Of a stretch of DNA of 16,299 nt, positions 5,813-13,456 are shown one piece after another. The notes under the pieces were generated by a model. It saw only the letters and a program-made list of their open reading frames with translations. It was not told where the DNA came from and did not search any database. The translations under genes were made by a program, and so were the position numbers. The DNA comes from Bacteriovoracaceae bacterium UBA6261 (lineage in GTDB: Bacteria > Bdellovibrionota > Bacteriovoracia > Bacteriovoracales > Bacteriovoracaceae), in assembly GCA_002440825.1 (NCBI GenBank), contig DJVH01000096.1:84461-100759 (forward strand), read 5' to 3'. Every line of letters starts with the position of its first letter. Position 1 is the first letter of the stretch.

Positions 5813-6667
5813 CTATTGATTCACGTACTCGAGGTATCTCTTAAGGAGGTCGAGGGTGATTTTGCCGGGTTTTCCCGAAGCGATGAGACGATTTTCAATT
5901 TTAGTGACGGGAACAATATTGCGCGTAGTGCTCGTGACAAAAACTTCATCCGCCCCTAAAAAGTCTTCCTGCGTCAAGCTGGCTTCTGAGAGAGGAAGGT
6001 TTTGAGCGTGGGCCATTTCAAATAAGGTTTTGCGAGTCAGACCTTCCAGAACACCATCGGCCAGGGTGGGGGTCAGGATTTTTCCTTCTTTAACCAGCCA
6101 CACATTGCTGGTACTTCCTTCTGTGACATGGCCTTCTGTATTGATCATGATCGCATCTGTTGCGCCTTTGGCGATAGCGTCTTTATGAGCGAGCATATTT
6201 TCCTGGTAATTGCCGGATTTAGGCAGCGACCCTTTTTGGGTACTGTTCTTCTGATGGAAAATCATCGAGACACCCTGGGTGTACCACCATTCAGGATTGG
6301 CGGGAATCGCCTTGGTCATAATGATGAGGTTATTGGAAGAAGCGAGTTCGGGATCCAGACCCAGGTCGCAGTTTGTTCCACGGGTGAGAATGATTCTGAT
6401 GGAGTGATTGTCGTGAGGAGAAGCTGCGATTGTTTTTTCCAGGGCCTGGAGAATATCTTCGCGGCCAAGTGTAGGCTCCAGTTCAATTTTTTCTGCACTT
6501 ACAAATAATCGGTCGAGATGTTGATGAATGCGAAAAGGTTTTCTGTTAAAAGTTCTGGTCGCTTCATAAACAGAATCGCCGTAGAGAAAGCCGCGGTCAA
6601 AGACGGAAATCTTCGCCGTTTCTTCATTAAAAAGTTCGCCATTAATATTGATCAGGAACTTGCTCAT
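5813..6667 (-). CDS. Class IV PLP-dependent aminotransferase (branched-chain or D-amino acid type)
   Basis: A 284-residue fold-type IV aminotransferase. FDRGFLYGDSVYEATR (23-38) is the hallmark N-terminal block. LPKSGNY holds the PLP-binding lysine K150, matching the K-x-GNY of IlvE. TEGSTSN (182-188) supplies the glutamate E183 that contacts the pyridine nitrogen, and GVLEGLTR (205-212) binds the cofactor phosphate. Family members include branched-chain aminotransferase (IlvE), D-alanine aminotransferase and aminodeoxychorismate lyase. The sequence reads most like the first two, and I cannot settle the substrate by eye. No clear Shine-Dalgarno precedes the ATG: a promoter candidate places the transcript start at or very near it. 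It is divergent from the CFI-box protein and upstream of rpsD with no obvious terminator between. Confidence 0.88.
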   Translation of the reverse strand: MSKFLININGELFNEETAKISVFDRGFLYGDSVYEATRTFNRKPFRIHQHLDRLFVSAEKIELEPTLGREDILQALEKTIAASPHDNHSIRIILTRGTNCDLGLDPELASSNNLIIMTKAIPANPEWWYTQGVSMIFHQKNSTQKGSLPKSGNYQENMLAHKDAIAKGATDAIMINTEGHVTEGSTSNVWLVKEGKILTPTLADGVLEGLTRKTLFEMAHAQNLPLSEASLTQEDFLGADEVFVTSTTRNIVPVTKIENRLIASGKPGKITLDLLKRYLEYVNQ

Positions 6668-6673
6668 GTGCCT

Positions 6674-6702
6674 AAAATAGTAGTTGCGAAGGCATAAATC
6701 AA
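6674..6702 (-). promoter_or_regulatory. Promoter candidate for the aminotransferase gene
   Basis: Read on the minus strand: TTGATT (complement of 6697-6702), 17 bases, then TATTTT (complement of 6674-6679). Both hexamers match four of six. The -10 ends six bases before the ATG, which predicts a leaderless message. Confidence 0.35.
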
Positions 6703-6714
6703 CGCCTTAATTGT

Positions 6715-6744
6715 TTGACGACGCCCAAACATTCAAGGGATAAT
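6715..6744 (+). promoter_or_regulatory. Promoter candidate for the CFI-box protein gene
   Basis: TTGACG (6715-6720), 18 bases, then GATAAT (6739-6744); each hexamer matches five of six. Six bases separate the -10 from the ATG at 6751, so the transcript may begin at the start codon. The AAGGGA stretch that could pass for a Shine-Dalgarno overlaps the -10. Confidence 0.42.
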
Positions 6745-6750
6745 TTTCAA

Positions 6751-8088
6751 ATGAAATACTTAGCTTTATTTGCCCTTATCATTTCTTGTGCGGCACTGGC
6801 CGATTCTGTCCGCATCTATGATGTCAGCAATTTAAAAACGGTCGGCGGATCCCTGGCGGGAACAAGCGTTTCACTTTATGCAGATTCTCCGAGCGGAGAT
6901 GCGACATCGGACACGGCTCCTGCCCGCGTTTTTATCCCGGTGGTCAACGGTAACAGCAATATTAATTATTCAGTCTTAAAAGTGACCTCGGGCCTTGCCA
7001 CGCTTTATGATATTACCTCCGCAGCTCATTATGTGACCTTTCCTCTTTCGCTCACGATTGGAGGAACGGCAAAGTACATTTATCTGGCCGTCAGAGGCGG
7101 TGCTTCGGGGACCAGTTATTATGTGAGTGCGAGATCGGGTTCAACCTATGCCAATGTCTCAAGTTCGCACGTCGATTTTTCCATTACTCCAAGTGATGTC
7201 TGTAAATCGGTTATTCTCAACAACATCTCTACTGTCTGCAATCATCCAGGCGGTGCTTTAAGTCCGGCCTCAACGACAAATGTCGTGTATAAGCCGATGC
7301 TTTATTTCTTTGTTTCAGACCAGGACATTGCTGTCGATGGATCAGTGACGATTGATCCGGGAAATGCGTCTTATTCTGGCGGTGTCTATTTTGAAGGGCA
7401 GATGAGCAATCGCGTTTACGACACGATTACTGTCTCCTTGAGTGATCTTCGAAAAGGGGACAAGCGTTTACTGGGAACTTATGATTCCAGCGCAACGATC
7501 GACACATCCCTGATGAAAAGAGTTTTTGTCTATTCGTACGTCGATAAGACCACTCCCATTGCCACGAATGTTTCGATTGGAACGGCTGCGGCCGGATCCA
7601 TTCTTGACAACGACCTGGGGACCGCTCAAGAAGGTGAATTCACCATCAATAATCTGACCAACGATCAGACTTATAAAATTTCTCTCGGCTTTGAAGATAA
7701 ATTTCATTTCGCAACCAAACTGTCGACCTCTTCAGCAGGGACGCCCACGCAAATCGAGGAGCTGCTCAAAAAACAAGCCTGCTATATTCTCACCGCTGGT
7801 TTCGGTGAAGAGCACTATGTGACCAATTATTTTCGAGACTATCGGGATCATGTTTTGGCCAACTCCTGGTTGGGCAGAAAGCTTATTCGCTTTTATTACG
7901 GCACCGCACCTAAGCTGGCACTAACCATTTACCATCATGATTCATTGCGCATGATCATTCGCGGATTCGCTTACACCATCTACTTCCTCTTCAGGTTTGG
8001 TGCGTGGGTTCTCCTAGCAAGTTTGTCTTGTTATTTTCTTAACATTTTGAGGAAAAATAAAATTTTTCTAAGGAAGAATCGTTTATAA
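6751..8088 (+). CDS. Exported protein with a C-terminal CFI-box-CTERM-like domain and membrane anchor
   Basis: A 445-residue protein. The N-terminus is a signal peptide (MKYLALFALIISCAALA, likely cut before D18; C13 gives a weak alternative lipobox). Residues about 20-335 are serine/threonine/glycine-rich with many short beta-like stretches and two cysteines (C151, C163), resembling a surface or periplasmic beta-sandwich region of no recognised family. Residues 344-398 (CYILTAGFGEEHYV, FRDYRDHVLANSWLGRKLIRFYYG, AP-LA) match the CFI-box-CTERM pattern (CFIATAAYG...LRxFRD...LxxSxxGxxxxxxYYxxSP). A hydrophobic segment (about 408-430) and a basic tail follow. Known CFI-box proteins are enriched in unusual Gram-negatives and the domain is thought to be a sorting or processing signal; its mechanism is not established. 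The ATG at 6751 is chosen because the signal peptide starts there. Confidence 0.82.
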   Translation: MKYLALFALIISCAALADSVRIYDVSNLKTVGGSLAGTSVSLYADSPSGDATSDTAPARVFIPVVNGNSNINYSVLKVTSGLATLYDITSAAHYVTFPLSLTIGGTAKYIYLAVRGGASGTSYYVSARSGSTYANVSSSHVDFSITPSDVCKSVILNNISTVCNHPGGALSPASTTNVVYKPMLYFFVSDQDIAVDGSVTIDPGNASYSGGVYFEGQMSNRVYDTITVSLSDLRKGDKRLLGTYDSSATIDTSLMKRVFVYSYVDKTTPIATNVSIGTAAAGSILDNDLGTAQEGEFTINNLTNDQTYKISLGFEDKFHFATKLSTSSAGTPTQIEELLKKQACYILTAGFGEEHYVTNYFRDYRDHVLANSWLGRKLIRFYYGTAPKLALTIYHHDSLRMIIRGFAYTIYFLFRFGAWVLLASLSCYFLNILRKNKIFLRKNRL

Positions 8089-8089
8089 T
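8084..8089 (+). promoter_or_regulatory. Possible -10 box for the response regulator gene
   Basis: A perfect TATAAT overlaps the stop codon of the preceding gene and lies 39 bases upstream of the response regulator ATG. No acceptable -35 lies 16-18 bases upstream, so it is only a candidate. Confidence 0.28.
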
Positions 8090-8128
8090 AGTTTATTAAT
8101 AGATGAGCTTTATTAGGAATTTTCATCG

Positions 8129-8503
8129 ATGTTAGATAAAAAAAATTTAACAGTGCTAATCGTGGACGATGAGCCAGATATTCTGGAACTCATGGAAGAA
8201 GAATTTAAGTACTGTGGATATAATACTGTCACTGCTATTTGCGGAAACGACGCCATCAAAATTTTGGACAATGGTAAAATTGATATTGTTGTTTCTGACT
8301 ACAAAATGCCCAACGGTAATGGCATGGCGGTTCTTTCTCACGTCAATAAACTTCCTAAAAAACCAGTGTTCTTTTTTGTTTCCGGTCAGGCCGATGTGAG
8401 TGTTGAAGATGCTCTTCGCGCCGGGGCCAAGAAGTTTTTTTCCAAGCCGTTTGATCTGGATGAATTAATTAAAGATATTGAAACTGATTTAAAAACTGCA
8501 TAA
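8129..8503 (+). CDS. Single-domain response regulator (CheY-like receiver)
   Basis: A 124-residue protein consisting only of a receiver domain. The acidic pocket is D13-D14 (IVDDE), the phosphoacceptor is D57 (VVSDYKMP), the switch residue is S85 (FVSGQ) and the conserved lysine is K106 (FSKPF). With no output domain it should act through protein contacts, as CheY or phosphorelay intermediates do. No histidine kinase or chemotaxis gene is in view, so its partner is unknown. AGGA (8115-8118) lies ten bases before the ATG. It follows the CFI-box gene by 40 bases and ends at a bidirectional terminator. Confidence 0.93.
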   Translation: MLDKKNLTVLIVDDEPDILELMEEEFKYCGYNTVTAICGNDAIKILDNGKIDIVVSDYKMPNGNGMAVLSHVNKLPKKPVFFFVSGQADVSVEDALRAGAKKFFSKPFDLDELIKDIETDLKTA

Positions 8504-8531
8504 AAAAAAGGCTCCGTACGGAGCCTTTTTT
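8502..8531. terminator. Bidirectional terminator between the response regulator and glutaredoxin genes
   Basis: GGCTCC-GTAC-GGAGCC (8510-8525) is a perfect palindrome forming a six-pair stem with a four-base loop. Eight A residues precede it and six T residues follow, so it serves both convergent genes. Confidence 0.88.
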
Positions 8532-8539
8532 GTTTCATT

Positions 8540-8908
8540 TTAAGACTTAAGTACTTCCTGCAATTCACCAGAATTCAACATTTCAGTAATAATATCATTC
8601 CCACCGATTAATTCGCCTTTAACGTAAAGTTGCGGGTAAGTCGGCCAGTTCGAAAATTGCTTTAATCCTTCTCTGACATCCATGTCTGCAAGAATATTAA
8701 AAGCACTGAAGCTTACACCAACATGATTTAAAATTTTGCAGACATTTGCTGAAAATCCACATTGAGGCATATCTGGTGTCCCTTTCATGAAAAGCATGAC
8801 AGGGGCCGCGTTGATTAAGTTTTTAAGACGAGTGTTCAAATCCTGCGCCTTGTTTTCTGCTGGTTCGATATAGGCTTGTCCGCCCATCACTTGAAATGGA
8901 TTGCTCAT
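8540..8908 (-). CDS. grxD: Monothiol CGFS glutaredoxin (Grx4/GrxD family)
   Basis: A 122-residue monothiol glutaredoxin. The active-site CGFS (50-53) sits in the typical KGTPDMPQCGFS context, followed by NWPTYPQLYVKGELIGG (88-103), the glutathione-binding region with the TYPQ cis-proline. These proteins carry a glutathione-ligated 2Fe-2S cluster, pass it to apo-proteins and partner with BolA. About 25 residues at the N-terminus (MSNPFQVMGGQAYIEPAENK) extend beyond the usual start. An AGGAG Shine-Dalgarno (complement of 8915-8919) lies six bases from the ATG, so the extension is real if that start is used. It sits 13 bases after the bolA stop, a clear operon. Confidence 0.94.
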   Translation of the reverse strand: MSNPFQVMGGQAYIEPAENKAQDLNTRLKNLINAAPVMLFMKGTPDMPQCGFSANVCKILNHVGVSFSAFNILADMDVREGLKQFSNWPTYPQLYVKGELIGGNDIITEMLNSGELQEVLKS

Positions 8909-8921
8909 ATAATTCTCCTGA

Positions 8922-9182
8922 TTAATTAGTTATTTTTAGGCCGTGCTTTTCAGCGTCAGCGTAGGTCATTGTTTTAAGTTGGACAGCGTGAATCTCGCTG
9001 GCGAGACTTTCTCTCAGAAGATCCATGATCATCTGATGTTGTTGAATTAATCTTTTGCCGGCAAAAGCATCGCTGACAATGAGAATGTCCAGGTGATCGC
9101 GCGTGCCAGTCATGTCATTGACTTCGACGTGAGCATCAGTCAGTCCGGCCTTAATAATTGTTTTCACATTTTCAAAATTCAT
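8922..9182 (-). CDS. bolA: BolA/IbaG-family protein
   Basis: An 86-residue BolA-fold protein. The core reads HVEVNDMTGTRDHLDILIVSDAF (18-40), then GKRLIQQHQMIMDLL and an EIHAVQLKTMTYADA end, matching the family's beta-alpha-beta fold with the conserved H46-Q-M-segment-H pattern of the helix and H65 near the C-terminus. BolA proteins form 2Fe-2S-bridged complexes with CGFS glutaredoxins and help in iron-sulfur trafficking or iron sensing; the glutaredoxin gene directly downstream supports that. Members of this short type are often named IbaG, and I cannot separate the two names by eye. An AAGGA-type Shine-Dalgarno (complement of 9193-9197) precedes the ATG. Confidence 0.9.
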   Translation of the reverse strand: MNFENVKTIIKAGLTDAHVEVNDMTGTRDHLDILIVSDAFAGKRLIQQHQMIMDLLRESLASEIHAVQLKTMTYADAEKHGLKITN

Positions 9183-9212
9183 ATCTGTCTATTCCTTTTC
9201 TTTTTTGGGGTT

Positions 9213-9602
9213 TTATTTGGGAGCAACAACAAAAAAACTGGTAATTAAAGTCAAAGTTCTGAGGGTAAAGGCCATCCAGCCAAACAGTCTATGGCGAAGG
9301 CGATAATCATTTGATCCTTTGAGTAACTTTCTTCCTGTATAAATGAGAAGCAGGTAAAAAATAACACAGCTTACGGCAAATGAAACATGCACATTTAAAA
9401 GAACGGGATTCACAAGTGCTTGAGACGCTTTTTCCACAGCGCCGCGGGAAAGCTCAATTTGCAGAATGAGAATAATATCCCATGTCAGTACAGTAATCAT
9501 GGTGGGCACATGAATCTTTCTGTTTTTTCGCTTCATAATACCAAAGACCATGAGCGCATAAATACAAAGAGACTGGATTTGAAAGACTGCAGCACTGGAC
9601 AT
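9213..9602 (-). CDS. DUF420-like four-helix membrane protein
   Basis: A 129-residue integral membrane protein with four predicted spans (about 4-22, 34-50, 67-89, 108-126). Histidines H31 (in HVPTM), H72 (NVHVSF) and H104 (RLRHRLFGW) fall at helix ends, as in DUF420 proteins, which are small membrane proteins often linked to respiratory or cytochrome functions; haem or metal binding is possible but unproven. The ATG at 9602 is chosen over one at 9656: AAGG (complement of 9611-9614) lies eight bases upstream, and a promoter candidate sits just beyond. It precedes bolA by 30 bases on the same strand, so the three minus-strand genes may be one transcript. Confidence 0.7.
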   Translation of the reverse strand: MSSAAVFQIQSLCIYALMVFGIMKRKNRKIHVPTMITVLTWDIILILQIELSRGAVEKASQALVNPVLLNVHVSFAVSCVIFYLLLIYTGRKLLKGSNDYRLRHRLFGWMAFTLRTLTLITSFFVVAPK

Positions 9603-9627
9603 TATTTTCACCTTTAAAATTTCCATC

Positions 9628-9656
9628 ACAATAAAGGAAAAAACCAATTTCATCAA
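9628..9656 (-). promoter_or_regulatory. Promoter candidate for the DUF420-bolA-grxD group
   Basis: Minus-strand TTGATG (complement of 9651-9656), 17 bases, then TATTGT (complement of 9628-9633); each matches four of six. The start of transcription would be near 9621, leaving a short leader with the Shine-Dalgarno. This would exclude the longer start at 9656. Confidence 0.3.
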
Positions 9657-9714
9657 TATTCTAATGGACTAGATATGTGATAAAACTTTTAGACTTATTA
9701 AAAAAGGAAACACA

Positions 9715-12642
9715 ATGAATCACCGCCTGGGGAAATGGGCCGTCATAGACATCGAAACATCGGGAGCGGATCCTTCGTACGATCAGATCATCGATGTGGG
9801 TTTTTTGCTCTACGACGGTGTGACACTTGTAAAGAAATTTACGTCGCTTGTTCAATATCCTGGTGAACTTTCCAATTTCATTCAAAAACTCACAGGCATC
9901 ACTAATAAAATGCTCGCACACGCGCCGACATGGAGAGAAGTGGAAGGCGAAGTCCAGGAATTGTACGGACTGAAACTTATTGCCCACAATGCGGACTTTG
10001 AAGAAAGTTTTTTAAAAAGAAGTTTTGATAAAATCGACGACGGAATGTCACGTGAAGAATACGTCGACACTCTTTTATTTTTAGGACTTTTATTTCCTGA
10101 GTATTCTTCGCTCAAACTCGAACACTTCATTCAGGACTTCGGCATTGCCGACACGGAAGTGCACAGAGGTTTTGAAGATGCGCGGGACCTGTTGAAAGTT
10201 GTTCTGGTCGCGACCGCGCTCACACGGTTAGATAAATCGTATTATCAATTTATCAAACTTCAATTGATGGAAAAAAAGCTGGACCAGTTCTGGCTGGCGA
10301 ATTTTCTCCATCTCGAAGATGCGGAACTTGAGACCCTTGCTTCTTCCATTGAGTTTGATTTAAAAGCATGTGTTTTAAAAGCCAAAGAAAAAATCTGGCC
10401 GCGCCGTTTTCCGGAACTCACAAAGCCCGTTCAATACAAAAAGCATTTTTCACTTGAGTTCTCAGGTGCAAACATAAAAAAGATTTTCAGCGAAGAAGAA
10501 ACCATCCGAACGATGTATCCCGGCTATCGCATGCGACAGGCGCAGATTGATCTGGCGATGAAAACGGGACAGTCGCTGAAAAATAATATTCACAGTCTCA
10601 TTCAGGCGCCGACCGGAACGGGGAAAACATTCGGTTATCTGATTCCTTCTGTGCTTTATGCACTTGAAGAAAAAAAACCGGTACTGGTTGCCACCGGAAC
10701 GAAAACACTTCAGCACCAGGCCTTTGATAAAGACGTGCCGAAAGTGCGTGAGTTTTTAGGGCTTGCTGAAGACGAAGTGAAAATTAAACTTTTAGTAGGT
10801 TCAAACAATCATCTTTGTGAAGCGTTGTTCAGACAGGAAGAACAGGAAAATACTTTGATGGGATTTTCGGAAGAGTTCGTTGAACTCTATACTTCTGTTT
10901 ATCTCGAATCCATTTTCTTTTTTAACACCCGCTTGAAATCGACTGAGAAAATTCTGCGCGATGATCTGCCTTATGTTCTGAAGCGCAAGCTTGAACCGTT
11001 GATGAGACGTGAAAAAGAAATCGGTGTCGATTTCCGTTCTTGTACAGGATCCAATTGCCCGTTTAAAAACAACTGCACTTACATCACCGGACTTCGTGAA
11101 GCGAAGGAAGCTGATGTGATTATCGGCAATCATTCCCTCATGTTCAGCTGGCCTAAGGGAATGCCTCGTCCGGCAAGCATTATCGTGGATGAAGCCCATA
11201 AAATTGAAGAAGAAGCGACGAAGGCTTTTTCGCTTGAGATTGATCAGAAAGGATTTGAAGCCTTCACCTCAAGTCTTCAGCATCTTCAGGGAACGGGGTC
11301 GCTCTTTTACCTTCTTGCCCAATACGAAACGGAAGAAGGAGAGTCGAGCGAAGTGATTAAGAAACTGCGCGAAGAAACTCTTCGCACTTACCAGATGATC
11401 ACGGATCACCTGGGGCCTTTGAGAGAACAGATTGAATTCTATTTCAAACGCATGCCGAAATACACAGAGAGTTTCTGGAATGAACTTCCAATGATCAACA
11501 GAACCACGCATACTGAAGCGATGGCCCAGGCGATTCTCAACCATCTTGAAAGTGTGTTTTATATTCTCCAGACCTATTTGCAGCACTTCATTCCTTATGC
11601 GGGAAGATGGGATGCTAAAAATTTGAAATCGGAAAATGAGATTATCGCATTTACGCGTTTTGAATCATTTTTTGCCCAGCTCTCCGATTACGTTCTTTGC
11701 TTTGAAAAGCTTCTTCAGCCGGCGGAAAATTACTGCCGTTCGATGAGTTTTCTTGAAAGTCAGGGCTATTTATTTTCATCTTCTCCGGTTGATGTTGGCC
11801 TTATTGTGAAAGAGCAGCTTCTTGCAACTTCCGCTTCGGTTGTTTTTACATCGGCCACACTCGCCAATGGCACAGGAGATACAGGGGCGCGGGGAATTGA
11901 ATGGGCGACTGGATACGCTTACCTGGAACCTGAAAAGCGTTTTAAAAGCGGAACTTATCTTCCATCGACTTATGATTACAAAGCGAAGACAAAAGTTTAT
12001 CTGTGCGATGACGGCCCGTCTTTGTATCAATCTAATTTTGTGGAATATGTTTTGAAGAAAGTGAATCCACTGATCAGAAAACTTGGCGGTAAAACGCTGC
12101 TTCTCTTTTCGGCAAAGACACGTTTTGAAACGGCCCGCGAGATTCTGCTCAAAGAATTTGAAGGTCAGATTCCGTTGTTCATTCAGGGGATGGGGACAAA
12201 TGTTGTCGAAGATTACAAGCGTTCCTCTTCGGGCATTCTCCTCGGAATGGAATCATTCGGCGAGGGGATTGATATTCCTGGAGATGCTCTGCAGTTTATT
12301 TTTATTGATAAAATTCCTGATCTGAGAATGGATCTCGTTATAAACGAGCGTCGCGATTTCTTTGAGTCTTCACTCGGAAATGAATTCACTGATTATTATC
12401 TCGCTCACAGAACGCGTTCTCTTCACCAAAAGCTGGGGCGCTTGCTTCGTACCGAAAGTGATTACGGCGGAGTTCTCATCGTCGACAACCGTGTGAAGAC
12501 ATGGAAAGGAAAAACGATGGAGAAGATGGTGAAGTTGATGGAACCTTATGCACTTCTTCGCGCGCCGATGGATGAGGCCATTCACGAAATTGAAGAATTT
12601 ATTCTTGCGGAAGCAAAAAATCCGTCTACTCTTTCTCAGTAA
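9715..12642 (+). CDS. dinG: DEDDh exonuclease fused to a DinG/XPD-type iron-sulfur helicase
   Basis: A 975-residue two-enzyme protein. Residues 8-170 are a DnaQ-like 3'-5' exonuclease with all five catalytic residues: D12 and E14 (DIET), D94 (HNADF), H150 and D155 (HRGFEDARD). Residues about 265-970 are a superfamily 2 helicase: Walker A APTGTGKT (298-305), DEAH (492-495), FTSATL (711-716), GMESFGEGID (844-853) and QKLGRLLR (905-912). Cysteines C368, C443, C448 and C454 lie between Walker A and DEAH, as for the 4Fe-4S cluster of DinG and XPD, which couples ATP use to 5'-3' unwinding of DNA, including D-loops, R-loops or quadruplexes in known members. The exonuclease-first layout is that of Firmicute DinG. 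Start: AAGGA-type site eight bases before the ATG. The end overlaps the convergent gene by 17 bases. Confidence 0.93.
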   Translation: MNHRLGKWAVIDIETSGADPSYDQIIDVGFLLYDGVTLVKKFTSLVQYPGELSNFIQKLTGITNKMLAHAPTWREVEGEVQELYGLKLIAHNADFEESFLKRSFDKIDDGMSREEYVDTLLFLGLLFPEYSSLKLEHFIQDFGIADTEVHRGFEDARDLLKVVLVATALTRLDKSYYQFIKLQLMEKKLDQFWLANFLHLEDAELETLASSIEFDLKACVLKAKEKIWPRRFPELTKPVQYKKHFSLEFSGANIKKIFSEEETIRTMYPGYRMRQAQIDLAMKTGQSLKNNIHSLIQAPTGTGKTFGYLIPSVLYALEEKKPVLVATGTKTLQHQAFDKDVPKVREFLGLAEDEVKIKLLVGSNNHLCEALFRQEEQENTLMGFSEEFVELYTSVYLESIFFFNTRLKSTEKILRDDLPYVLKRKLEPLMRREKEIGVDFRSCTGSNCPFKNNCTYITGLREAKEADVIIGNHSLMFSWPKGMPRPASIIVDEAHKIEEEATKAFSLEIDQKGFEAFTSSLQHLQGTGSLFYLLAQYETEEGESSEVIKKLREETLRTYQMITDHLGPLREQIEFYFKRMPKYTESFWNELPMINRTTHTEAMAQAILNHLESVFYILQTYLQHFIPYAGRWDAKNLKSENEIIAFTRFESFFAQLSDYVLCFEKLLQPAENYCRSMSFLESQGYLFSSSPVDVGLIVKEQLLATSASVVFTSATLANGTGDTGARGIEWATGYAYLEPEKRFKSGTYLPSTYDYKAKTKVYLCDDGPSLYQSNFVEYVLKKVNPLIRKLGGKTLLLFSAKTRFETAREILLKEFEGQIPLFIQGMGTNVVEDYKRSSSGILLGMESFGEGIDIPGDALQFIFIDKIPDLRMDLVINERRDFFESSLGNEFTDYYLAHRTRSLHQKLGRLLRTESDYGGVLIVDNRVKTWKGKTMEKMVKLMEPYALLRAPMDEAIHEIEEFILAEAKNPSTLSQ

Positions 12643-13369
12643 GGTCGTTCAGGTACTTGATCTGAATTTTCGTTCCGTCGTCAGTGCGGATGAGATAGGG
12701 AATGGCCCCGTGCTGTGAAAGAAAGACTTTGATGTGCTGAGGATCTTTGCTCGCTTTAAAGTCCGTATTTTCATCGTACATTTTGTATTGAGTGGCCTGA
12801 ACGTTCTGTCCGTCGATATTCATTTTTTCAGTGGTTAAACTGGCGCGCTCGAGAAGAACGTTTTTAAAGCGCGGCTGCTCTTTATAGTCCCATTGATTGT
12901 AACCAACGAGCAGGTTGAAAGCGTTTTTTCCGCTGGCATCAAATTTTTTAGAGCGAAGAAACAACATGGCGCTCGCCGTAGTGGGAGTCGTGATGTGGTA
13001 TTTGGGAGCGGTGCTGATTTCATCGACATGCTCATCGCCTTTGGAATTGGTAAAGCGATAAGTGAGCAGGTTGCGACGGGCATTATATTCATAGACTTCA
13101 CGGGTGCTTTCTTTACCCATAACTTTTTCGATGGCGACAAATTGCGGAATGTAATCTTTGTTGACGATGTACTCAACGTGCAGGTTCAGGATTTCCCCGG
13201 TGGTGACTTTGACCACGGCCTCAGAAACGTAGTGATAACTTTGATCTTTTTTATCTCTATAAACGTCAAAAACTTCTTCCGCGTATGAATTCTCATTCCG
13301 GAAATAATTAAAAGCGCCACGATAAATTTTATCTTCTTTTCTGTAGGTTCTGGTTGTCCATGTCTGCAT
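12626..13369 (-). CDS. Conserved-looking protein of unknown function, beta-rich
   Basis: A 247-residue protein without signal peptide or membrane span. It is rich in alternating strand-like segments and aromatic residues (FDVYRDKKDQSYHYVSEA, VYEYNARRNLLTYRF, FNLLVGYNQWDY). The look recalls DUF3108-type or LolA-like half-barrel proteins, but those are exported and I do not assign the family. The ATG at 13369 is the only usable upstream start, since an in-frame TAA lies two codons before it and the next in-frame ATG is 83 codons on. No Shine-Dalgarno precedes it. Instead a perfect TATAAT (complement of 13372-13377) ends two bases before the ATG, so translation may be leaderless. Its 3' end overlaps the dinG coding end. 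Confidence 0.75.
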   Translation of the reverse strand: MQTWTTRTYRKEDKIYRGAFNYFRNENSYAEEVFDVYRDKKDQSYHYVSEAVVKVTTGEILNLHVEYIVNKDYIPQFVAIEKVMGKESTREVYEYNARRNLLTYRFTNSKGDEHVDEISTAPKYHITTPTTASAMLFLRSKKFDASGKNAFNLLVGYNQWDYKEQPRFKNVLLERASLTTEKMNIDGQNVQATQYKMYDENTDFKASKDPQHIKVFLSQHGAIPYLIRTDDGTKIQIKYLNDLTEKE

Positions 13370-13456
13370 AGATTATAGTTTAAGGGGGGCGAGCCTTGCT
13401 TTCAAGCTTAAGATATTGGATCATATTGGTCTCTTATTCGTGAGGAGCTTGAAGCC

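Noticed and set aside
6715..6750. TTG start extending the CFI-box protein by 12 residues
   Set aside because: It would put charged residues before a signal peptide; the same bases read better as a -35 box.
9603..9656. Longer start (ATG at 9656) for the DUF420-like protein
   Set aside because: No ribosome site precedes it, and a promoter candidate lies within this stretch; the ATG at 9602 has AAGG eight bases upstream.
9882..12585. Several long open frames on the minus strand inside dinG
   Set aside because: They are shadows of a long, strongly conserved coding frame, without ribosome sites or recognisable domains.
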